Of a stretch of 64,000 nucleotides of DNA, positions 51,087 through 57,766 are shown piece by piece. Position 1 is the first letter of the stretch. Every line of letters starts with the position of its first letter. Both the position numbers and the translations under genes were made by a program. Source of the DNA: Amycolatopsis kentuckyensis (GTDB lineage: Bacteria; Actinomycetota; Actinomycetes; Mycobacteriales; Pseudonocardiaceae); assembly GCF_002155975.1 (NCBI RefSeq), contig NZ_MUMI01000095.1:528-64527 (forward strand). Reading direction: 5' to 3'. Under the pieces are notes generated by a model that was not told the origin of the DNA, did not search any database, and saw only the letters and a list, made by a program, of their open reading frames with translations.

Positions 51087-52796
51087 TCAGCTCGGGGGCA
51101 TCTCCGACAGGATCTCCGTGTTCCACCACTGGTAGAGCTTGTCCAGCTCGTCGTCGGTGGTGATCTTCGTGGACAGCAGGATGCCTGCCACCAAGTTCTT
51201 CTTCTCCGTCCACACCAGCTGGGCCGGGTCATCCCGGAAGCAGGTCAGGTACTCGCCCGGGACCGGGTTGCGGACCTCCGCCCGGTAGTACGTGCCCCAG
51301 ATTTTGGGGTATTTGTCCGGACGGCACGCGCCCTGCGCGTCATTGCGGGTGAGGCCCTGCGTCTTCACGATGTTCTGGAAGAACGCGTCCATCGCCGCGG
51401 CGTCGGCGAAGCGGAGGAATCGCGCGCCGGTCGGCTCCGGGAACCAGACGTTGCCGATCCTGACGTCGCCGACGGTCGAACCGGCGCACTCGACCGCCGC
51501 GGCCGCTCCGGCGGGCGCCGCCGCGTCGGTGCACGTCCGGTAGATCGGCGGCAGCGCGGCGGCCAGGCGGTCGTCGTGCGGCGGCTTCGATTCCGCAGTT
51601 TTCGGGGATTCCGAAGTGGACGGTTGGTCGGGCGACGTTTCCGTTGGCGGCGTGGAGGTTTCGCCGGTGGTCGGCGGGTTCGTCGGACCGGCCGTCTGGG
51701 TCGTCCTGTCCCGCGTCACGACGTACGTGATCACCAGCGCCACCACGACGACTCCGGCCAACGCGGCGCACAACGCGATCCACCGGTTCCGCTGCGACTT
51801 CGCGGCCGGCGGCGGCCCGGTGACCGGACCCGGGCGCGGCGCCGTCGGGAGCGGCATCGGCCGCGGCGGGGTCATCGGCGCCGGAGCGGCGTGCGGCACG
51901 AAGCCCGGCACCGTCTTCGGTGGCGGCGCCACCTGCGGCACGAAGCCCGGCAGCGTCTTCTGCCAGGTCGGGATCGGCGGGGCGGGCGCGGTGATCGCCG
52001 CCTGGACGGCGTCGGCGAACGCCCCCGCCGTCCGGTGGCGGTCGGCCGGGTTCTTCGCCATCCCGCGTGCCACCACCGCGTCCAGCGCCGCCGGCAGCCC
52101 CGGGCGGGCCCGCGAAAGCAGCGGCGGCGGCGCGGTCAGGTGCGCGCCCATCTGCGCCGCCGCGCCCTCCGCCGGGAACGGGCGGTGCCCGGTGAGGCAC
52201 TCGAAGAACACGCACGCCAGCGCGTAGACGTCGACGAGACCGGTGATCGGGGCGTCGCCGAAGCGTTCCGGCGCCATGTAGTCGAGGGTGCCGATCACGT
52301 TGCCGGTGCCGGTGATCGACGTCCCCTCCGCCGTCATCGACCGCGCGATGCCGAAGTCCACCAGGTACACGAAGTCCGCGTCCGTCACGAGCACGTTCGA
52401 CGGCTTGACGTCGCGGTGCACCAGGCCGTCCGCGTGGGCGGCGTCGAGCGCGCCCGCGACCTGCGTCACGATCCCGGCGGCCCGCGCGGGGTCGAGCGGC
52501 CCGTCCGCCAGGAGTTCCTTCAGGTCGCGGCCTTCGACGAGCCGCATGTCGAGGTACAGGCGGCCGTCGATCTCGCCGTAGGCGTGGATCGGGATCACGT
52601 GCGGTTCCCGCAGCCGCGCGACGATCTGCGACTCGCGGCGGAAGCGGGCGCGGAAGGCTTCGTCGGTGACGAACGGCTCGGACAGCAGCTTCAGCGCGAC
52701 CACGCGGTCGTGCGCGGTGTCGTACGCGCGGTGGACCTCGCCCATGCCGCCGCGGCCCAGCAGGCCTTCGATCCGGTACGGCCCGAACTGCTCCAT
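51087..52796 (-). CDS. Transmembrane Ser/Thr protein kinase
   Basis: A 569-aa receptor kinase. The N-terminal PknB-like kinase domain (1-265) has GRGGMGEVHRAYD (Gly loop), VALKLL (Lys), VHRDVKPSNVL (catalytic loop), VDFGIA (DFG) and YMAPERFG (APE). A Pro-rich juxtamembrane region (about 270-365), one transmembrane helix (IALCAALAGVVVVALVITYV) and a Thr/Pro stalk follow, then an extracellular C-terminal domain with Cys pairs (about 455-569) instead of PASTA repeats. It may sense an extracellular signal. GGGGAGAACG precedes ATG 52796. Neighbour of the giant exoenzyme unit B, same strand. Confidence 0.92.
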   Translation of the reverse strand: MEQFGPYRIEGLLGRGGMGEVHRAYDTAHDRVVALKLLSEPFVTDEAFRARFRRESQIVARLREPHVIPIHAYGEIDGRLYLDMRLVEGRDLKELLADGPLDPARAAGIVTQVAGALDAAHADGLVHRDVKPSNVLVTDADFVYLVDFGIARSMTAEGTSITGTGNVIGTLDYMAPERFGDAPITGLVDVYALACVFFECLTGHRPFPAEGAAAQMGAHLTAPPPLLSRARPGLPAALDAVVARGMAKNPADRHRTAGAFADAVQAAITAPAPPIPTWQKTLPGFVPQVAPPPKTVPGFVPHAAPAPMTPPRPMPLPTAPRPGPVTGPPPAAKSQRNRWIALCAALAGVVVVALVITYVVTRDRTTQTAGPTNPPTTGETSTPPTETSPDQPSTSESPKTAESKPPHDDRLAAALPPIYRTCTDAAAPAGAAAAVECAGSTVGDVRIGNVWFPEPTGARFLRFADAAAMDAFFQNIVKTQGLTRNDAQGACRPDKYPKIWGTYYRAEVRNPVPGEYLTCFRDDPAQLVWTEKKNLVAGILLSTKITTDDELDKLYQWWNTEILSEMPPS

Positions 52797-52901
52797 CGTT
52801 CTCCCCAAGCCCCCCGGCTCAGTACCCGTCTTCGGGCCGACGCAGATGTTAAGCACGAGGTTCCCCGTAACGGCGGCGAAGTCATCCAACTGTTGAGCAC
52901 G

Positions 52902-52907
52902 TATCCT
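52902..52907 (+). promoter_or_regulatory. -10 hexamer of the metallophosphoesterase gene (leaderless)
   Basis: TATCCT ends 7 nt before GTG 52915, with no ribosome site in the gap. Confidence 0.5.
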
Positions 52908-52914
52908 GGGTGCT

Positions 52915-53895
52915 GTGAGCACGCTCAGTAACACACGCACGTCGGGGGCGACGGCGGCGCGCCTCGCCGCGGGGACGGTGGCGCTCGGCGCCGCCACCCT
53001 CGGTTACGCCGTCGGGATCGAACGGCGCCGCTGGACCCTCCGCACCGCCGAACTGCCGGTGCTGGCGCCGGGGTCCCGGCCGTTCACCATCCTGCACGTT
53101 TCGGACCTGCACATGCTGCCCGGTCACCACAGCAAGCAGCGCTGGGTCGCCGCGCTGGACGAGCTGAACCCGGACCTCGTCGTCAACACCGGCGACAACC
53201 TCTCGCACCGGACGGCCGTCCCGGCGGTGCTGCGCGCGCTGGGCCCACTGCTCGACCGGCCCGGCGTGTTCGTCTTCGGCAGCAACGACTACTACGCGCC
53301 CAAGCCGAAGAACCCGGCCCGCTACCTGATGCCGCAGGGCAAGAAGAAGCGCATCCACGGCGTCCAGCTGCCGTGGCGCGACCTGCGGGCGGCGTTCGTC
53401 GAGCACGGCTGGACCGACCTGACGCACGTCCGCCGCACGATCGACGTCGGCGGGCAGCGGGTGTTCGCGGCCGGCGTCGACGACCCGCACCTGCGCCGCG
53501 ACCGCTACGCCGACATCGCGGGCCCGGCCGACAGCGGCGCGGCCGTCCGCCTCGGCGTCACGCACTCGCCGGAGCCGCGGGTGCTGGACACGTTCGCCAC
53601 GGACGGTTACGACCTCGTCCTCGCGGGCCACACCCACGGCGGCCAGCTCCGGCTCCCGGGTTACGGCGCGATCGTCACCAACTGTGACCTGGATCGCAGC
53701 CGGGCACGCGGGGCGTCGAGGTGGGGTGCGCACATGTGGCTGCACGTCTCGGCCGGGCTGGGGACGTCACCGTGGGCGCCGGCCCGGTTCGCCTGCCCGC
53801 CGGAAGCGAGCCTGTTGACGCTGGTCCCGCGCGGATCGGGGTCGACCGAGCCGCATAAGTCGGCCCCCCGAAAAGCCCGCGACACCGTCCGCTAG
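52915..53895 (+). CDS. Calcineurin-like metallophosphoesterase (Rv3683-like)
   Basis: A 326-aa phosphoesterase. Metal-site motifs are in order: HVSDLHML (around residues 60-67), NTGDNL (around 90-95), FGSNDYY (GNHD equivalent, around 121-127) and LAGHTHGGQL (around 238-247). A hydrophobic stretch near the N-terminus (about 13-33) suggests membrane association. Substrate unknown. In M. tuberculosis the corresponding gene directly follows ponA2; here 12.5 kb separate the two. Confidence 0.9.
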   Translation: MSTLSNTRTSGATAARLAAGTVALGAATLGYAVGIERRRWTLRTAELPVLAPGSRPFTILHVSDLHMLPGHHSKQRWVAALDELNPDLVVNTGDNLSHRTAVPAVLRALGPLLDRPGVFVFGSNDYYAPKPKNPARYLMPQGKKKRIHGVQLPWRDLRAAFVEHGWTDLTHVRRTIDVGGQRVFAAGVDDPHLRRDRYADIAGPADSGAAVRLGVTHSPEPRVLDTFATDGYDLVLAGHTHGGQLRLPGYGAIVTNCDLDRSRARGASRWGAHMWLHVSAGLGTSPWAPARFACPPEASLLTLVPRGSGSTEPHKSAPRKARDTVR

Positions 53896-53924
53896 ACTTC
53901 TCCACGACCCGTTAAGCAGTACCT

Positions 53925-53998
53925 CGGGGTGTGGCGCAGCTTGGTAGCGTGCCTCGTTCGGGTCGAGGAGGTCGTGGGTTCGAATCCCGCCACCCCGA
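53925..53998 (+). tRNA. tRNA-Pro (anticodon CGG)
   Basis: A complete cloverleaf: acceptor CGGGGTG (53925-53931) pairs with CACCCCG (53991-53997), discriminator A; anticodon stem CCTCG/CGAGG around loop TTCGGGT, giving anticodon CGG; T-arm GGGTTCGAATCCC region. CCA is not encoded. A strong hairpin follows. Confidence 0.97.
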
Positions 53999-54003
53999 CG
54001 AGT

Positions 54004-54033
54004 AAGAGCCGGTGTCTTCGGACACCGGCTCTT
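54004..54033. terminator. Terminator of tRNA-Pro
   Basis: AAGAGCCGGTGTC (54004-54016) pairs perfectly with 54021-54033 around a TTCG tetraloop, starting 6 nt after the tRNA. It also lies just beyond the stop of the opposing methyltransferase gene. Confidence 0.85.
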
Positions 54034-54039
54034 CTGGTT

Positions 54040-54810
54040 TCAGCGGGTGGCCGTCACCTCCACCCAGCACTGGCTGAAATCTCCGTCACCACCGCGGGTC
54101 CACATCCACGCCGAGCGGGCCGCGCTCGCCAGCTGGTCGCGGTCGCGGGCGTACGCCGGGTCCGTGATCGCCGCGTCGAGCCTCGACTCCACGTACTTCG
54201 CCAGGTCGCGGTAGCTCATGTCCTCGCGGTACTTCGCGCGCGAAGCCACCTCCGTGAAGCCCGCCCGGACGCACTCCTCCGCGATGTGGCGGCCGGCGAA
54301 CGGGTCGCCGCCCGCGCGGCGGCGCAGGAGGTAGTGGCCCCTCAGGGCCGCGTCGACGTTCGCCGTCTTCGGCCGCAGGCGCGCCTTGCTCCAGTCCGAT
54401 GTGGACAAGGCCAGCCGCCCGCCCGGCTTCAGCACCCGGCGCAGCTCCGCCAGTGCGTCCGCAGGACGGGAAAGATGCTCGAACAGCGCGTGCGAGAACG
54501 CCACGTCCACGCTGCCGGAAGCGAACGGCAGGTCGTACGCCGACCCGACCACGAAGTCCACTGTGGACCTTCCGGCCCGGCGGGCCAGCTCCCGGGCCAT
54601 CGCCACCTGACCCGCGTCCCGGTCGACGCCCGTGACCCGGGACTCCGCGGCCAGGCCCAGGGTGATCGAGCCCGGACCGCAGCCCAGGTCGACCACCCAC
54701 ATGCCCGGCCGGAACAGGGGCTGGGCGAACGTCGCGCGCTCCGCCGCCGTGCGCGCGGACATCATCGACACCGCGTCTCGCCCGTAGCCCGGCGCGTAAC
54801 CCTCCAGCAC
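54040..54810 (-). CDS. Class I SAM-dependent methyltransferase
   Basis: A 256-aa Rossmann-type methyltransferase. Motif I VVDLGCGPGSITLGLA (around residues 39-54), the acidic motif GVDRDAGQ (around 61-68), motif III with FVVGSAYDLPF (around 85-95) and FEHLSRPADALAELRRVLKP (around 110-129), where the Tyr/Leu-Lys-Pro-Gly turn ends. Substrate unknown; small-molecule UbiE/COQ5-like. GTG 54810 is chosen because TACTGT (54818-54823) lies 7 nt upstream; GTG 54819 overlaps that hexamer. Confidence 0.85.
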   Translation of the reverse strand: MLEGYAPGYGRDAVSMMSARTAAERATFAQPLFRPGMWVVDLGCGPGSITLGLAAESRVTGVDRDAGQVAMARELARRAGRSTVDFVVGSAYDLPFASGSVDVAFSHALFEHLSRPADALAELRRVLKPGGRLALSTSDWSKARLRPKTANVDAALRGHYLLRRRAGGDPFAGRHIAEECVRAGFTEVASRAKYREDMSYRDLAKYVESRLDAAITDPAYARDRDQLASAARSAWMWTRGGDGDFSQCWVEVTATR

Positions 54811-54849
54811 CCCGCACACAGTACGGCCAGAAGGTGGCAGGATCGAGGG

Positions 54850-56700
54850 GTGAGCACGCAGTCAGCCAACCAATATCCGCCCGCGGTGGTCCCGGACCGG
54901 CTGTTCGACGACGCCGAAGCCGAAGCCCGCTGGCGCGCCCGCTTCCACGCCCCGCGCATCTCCGTGCCCGAGTGGGCTCGCGACGCCCCGGAGGCCAACG
55001 TCTACGTCTCCAACGCCAGCGGTGTCTGGGAGGTCTACGCCTGGAACCGCGCGACGGACGAGCACCGCCGCGTCACCGACCGGCCGAACGGCACCCTGCA
55101 CTCGACGCCGTCCCCGGACGGCGAGTGGATCTGGTGGTTCGACGACACCTACGGCGACGAGTTCGGCTCCTGGGTCCGCGAGCCGTTCGCCGCGACCGAG
55201 GGCAGCAAGCCGGAGAAGGCCGTCCCCGACGTCCACGACGGCTACCCGGCCGGCCTCGAGATCGGCACCCGGCTCGTCGCGGTCGGTGTCTCGACCGACG
55301 ACGGCAGCGAGCTGTTCGCCCGGATCGGCGGCGAGACGCACCGCTTCTACAGCCACCCGGACGACGCCGGCATCGCGTCCCTCTCCCGCGACGAGAGCCT
55401 GATCGCGATCTCGCACTCCGAGCACGGAGACTCGCGTCACCCCGCGCTGCGGGTACTGGCGACCGACGGGTTCGGGACCGTTTCGGAGAAGTGGGACGGC
55501 GAGGGCAAGGGCCTCTCCGCCCTCGAGTTCTCGCCGCTGCCCGGCGACCAGCGGCTGCTGGTGCTGCACGAGCGCCGCGGTCGCGAGGAGCTGCTCGTCT
55601 GGGACGTCCGGGCGGACACCGAGACCGAAATCGAGCTGGACCTGCCCGGCGAGGTCGTCGCGGGCTGGTACCCGGACGCGCGCGCCCTGCTCGTCGTCCA
55701 CTTCCACGAGGGCCGCAGTTCGTTGTACCGCTACGACCTCGACACGGCCGAGTTGTCCTCTGTGGACACCCCGGCCGGCCGGATCGGCGGCGCGGGCGTC
55801 CGCCCGGACGGCACGGTCGAGTACTCGTGGTCCAGCGCCGCCGAGCCGACCGCGGTCCGGGCGCGGACCGGCGACGGCACCGACTCGATCCTGCTCGAGC
55901 CGCCGGGTGAGCGGGCGCCGGGGTCGGAGCCGGTGACCGACGCGTTCGTCGAGGGCATCGGCGGGCGGATCCACGCGCTCGTCTCGCGGCCGTCGGGCGC
56001 GCCGGAGGGCCCGCTGCCGACGGTGTTCTCCCTGCACGGCGGCCCGCACGCGGCGGACGAGGACCGCTTCTCCGCCTACCGCGCGACCTGGCTCGACGCC
56101 GGGTTCGCCGTGGTCGAGGTCAACTACCGCGGCTCGACCGGCTACGGCTCGGCCTGGCGCGACGCCATCGAGGGCCGTCCCGGGCTGACCGAGCTCGAGG
56201 ACGTCGCCGCGGTCCACGACTGGGCCGTCCAAACCGGACTCAGCGACCCGGCGAAGTGCGTCGTGAACGGCGCTTCGTGGGGCGGTTACCTGTCCCTGCT
56301 CGCGCTCGGCACCCAGCCGACGCGATGGGCGGCGGGCGTCGCCGGGGTGCCGGTGGCGGACTACGTCGCCGCGTACGAGGACGAGATGGAGCAGCTCCGC
56401 TCGTTCGACCGCGCGCTCTTCGGCGGTTCGCCGGAGGACGTGCCGGCGGTGTACCGGGAGTGCTCGCCGATCACGTACGTCGACGCCGTGACGGCGCCGG
56501 TGCTCGTGCTGGCCGGCGACAACGACCCGCGCTGCCCGATCCGCCAGATCGAGAACTACCTCGACCGCCTCGGCGGCCGCGAGCTGCACCACGAGTTCTA
56601 CCGCTACGACGCGGGCCACGGCTCGCTGGTGATCGCGGAGACGATCAAGCAGACCGCGATCGAGGTCCACTTCGCGCTGCGGGCCCTCGGCCTGCGCTGA
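54850..56700 (+). CDS. S9-family serine peptidase (prolyl oligopeptidase / acylaminoacyl peptidase type)
   Basis: A 616-aa peptidase: N-terminal beta-propeller (about residues 35-360, repeats such as TDEHRRVTDRPNGTLHSTPS) and a C-terminal alpha/beta hydrolase (about 380-616). Oxyanion SLHGGPH, VNYRGSTGYG, nucleophile elbow GASWGG, acid in AGDNDPRCP and His in DAGHGSL complete the triad. No signal peptide, so cytosolic peptide turnover is likely. A TAGGAT-like hexamer (CAGGAT, 54838-54843) 6 nt before the GTG suggests another leaderless mRNA. Confidence 0.93.
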   Translation: MSTQSANQYPPAVVPDRLFDDAEAEARWRARFHAPRISVPEWARDAPEANVYVSNASGVWEVYAWNRATDEHRRVTDRPNGTLHSTPSPDGEWIWWFDDTYGDEFGSWVREPFAATEGSKPEKAVPDVHDGYPAGLEIGTRLVAVGVSTDDGSELFARIGGETHRFYSHPDDAGIASLSRDESLIAISHSEHGDSRHPALRVLATDGFGTVSEKWDGEGKGLSALEFSPLPGDQRLLVLHERRGREELLVWDVRADTETEIELDLPGEVVAGWYPDARALLVVHFHEGRSSLYRYDLDTAELSSVDTPAGRIGGAGVRPDGTVEYSWSSAAEPTAVRARTGDGTDSILLEPPGERAPGSEPVTDAFVEGIGGRIHALVSRPSGAPEGPLPTVFSLHGGPHAADEDRFSAYRATWLDAGFAVVEVNYRGSTGYGSAWRDAIEGRPGLTELEDVAAVHDWAVQTGLSDPAKCVVNGASWGGYLSLLALGTQPTRWAAGVAGVPVADYVAAYEDEMEQLRSFDRALFGGSPEDVPAVYRECSPITYVDAVTAPVLVLAGDNDPRCPIRQIENYLDRLGGRELHHEFYRYDAGHGSLVIAETIKQTAIEVHFALRALGLR

Positions 56701-56705
56701 CGTGT

Positions 56706-56733
56706 CGCCGGGAGGCCGTCCGGCCTCCCGGCG
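56706..56733. terminator. Terminator between S9 peptidase and tautomerase genes
   Basis: CGCCGGGAGGCC pairs with GGCCTCCCGGCG (56706-56717 with 56722-56733), loop GTCC. It starts 6 nt after the peptidase stop and ends 4 nt from the opposing stop. Confidence 0.8.
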
Positions 56734-56736
56734 AGG

Positions 56737-56922
56737 TCAGCGTTCCGAGTACAGGACGCCGCCGGAAGCCCAGTGGTCGGCACCGATCTCGACCAGCGTG
56801 ACCTGGACACCTTCGGGCTTGCCGCCGCAGGTGCGGACGAAGGCGTCGGTCAGCTCCCGGACCAGTGCGCTCTTCTGGGCCGGCGTGCGGCCGGGGAACA
56901 TGGCAACGCTGATCATCGGCAT
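56737..56922 (-). CDS. 4-oxalocrotonate tautomerase-like protein
   Basis: A 61-aa tautomerase-fold protein. The initiator Met is followed by Pro, the catalytic N-terminal residue of the family (MPMISVAMFPGRT), and TPAQKSALVRELTDAF is the usual helix. Arg residues at 12 and 30 could bind the substrate. AGGAG precedes the ATG. Its native substrate is unknown; nothing nearby encodes a meta-cleavage pathway. Confidence 0.85.
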   Translation of the reverse strand: MPMISVAMFPGRTPAQKSALVRELTDAFVRTCGGKPEGVQVTLVEIGADHWASGGVLYSER

Positions 56923-56955
56923 GGCGGCTCCTGCGCTAGGGGGATGCCGCGAAGC

Positions 56956-57582
56956 CTAAAGCCCCCGGTCGGCCGCCTGCAGCCGGCCGACGGCCGCCGC
57001 GTCACCCTCGAAGTCGAGGTGAACGGCGTCGCGGCCGAAGACGAAGAGCAGCAAGTCGACCGGTGCCCCGACGACGGTCACGGGGTCGGGCCCGGTCTTG
57101 ACGGCGGCCTCGCGGCCGTCCCTGGTCCGCAGCGTCACACCGACGGGTGACTTGCGAAGGTTCAGCTTGGCGGCCTGTTTCGCCGACTTCCAGGCGGCGG
57201 CATCGCGGGTGGGGTCCGCGGGCCGCGGCTCCCAGCCGTCCTGCGCGCGCCGGACGTCCTCGTGGTGGACGAGGAACTCGGCGGTGTTGGTGAGTTCGTC
57301 GAGCGGGCCGATGGCGGTGGGCCAGAACTTCGCCGGCCCCCGCCGCACCTGCTCGACCAGGTTCGCCCACGGCTTCGCGGCGTACCGGTCCTGGACCTTC
57401 TGGGTGTACCCGGCGAGCGCGGGCACGATGATGCCCGGAGCGGCATCGGGCCGGTGTTCCCGCACGACCAGGTGCGCGGCGAGGTCCCGCGTCGTCCAGC
57501 CGTCGCACAACGTCGGCGCGTCCGGCCCGAGTTCTTGGAAGAGCGCACTCAGCGCCCGGCGTTCGTCAGCAGCGACACCCAT
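56956..57582 (-). CDS. TIGR03085-type (DinB/maleylpyruvate isomerase-like) metal-binding protein
   Basis: A 208-aa protein. It starts MGVAADERRALSALFQELGP and has LCDGWTTRDLAAHLVVREHR (around 25-44), the typical helix with metal-binding His, and HHEDVRRAQ (around 103-111) with the second His pair. These are mycothiol-linked DinB-fold proteins in actinobacteria. The reaction is unknown. ATG 57582 has TAACGT (57590-57595) 7 nt upstream, so the mRNA is probably leaderless, and a 20-bp-plus palindrome lies 45 nt upstream. Confidence 0.85.
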   Translation of the reverse strand: MGVAADERRALSALFQELGPDAPTLCDGWTTRDLAAHLVVREHRPDAAPGIIVPALAGYTQKVQDRYAAKPWANLVEQVRRGPAKFWPTAIGPLDELTNTAEFLVHHEDVRRAQDGWEPRPADPTRDAAAWKSAKQAAKLNLRKSPVGVTLRTRDGREAAVKTGPDPVTVVGAPVDLLLFVFGRDAVHLDFEGDAAAVGRLQAADRGL

Positions 57583-57589
57583 GCCAGCG

Positions 57590-57595
57590 ACGTTA
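57590..57595 (-). promoter_or_regulatory. -10 hexamer of the TIGR03085-type gene (leaderless)
   Basis: TAACGT on the minus strand, 7 nt before ATG 57582. Confidence 0.45.
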
Positions 57596-57626
57596 CCCGC
57601 CGGTAGACGCCCTGGCGACGGGAAGA

Positions 57627-57650
57627 GACGGTGGGCACGTGCCCACCGTC
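57627..57650. promoter_or_regulatory. Perfect 24-bp palindrome between TIGR03085-type and NACHT genes
   Basis: GACGGTGGGCAC (57627-57638) is followed directly by its reverse complement. It lies 31-54 bp upstream of the -10 of the minus-strand gene and 117-140 bp upstream of the NACHT gene. An operator for one or both divergent genes is the simplest reading; a cruciform or hairpin is possible. Confidence 0.5.
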
Positions 57651-57766
57651 GCACCGGCCTTCGTTCCGATCGGGCAGTTACGCCACTCAGGTGACCCCGA
57701 GACTCCCTTTGCCTCAGGTCAGCCCGCCGGGTACCTGCGGTCGTCCCGAGCCGCCACAATACGACG

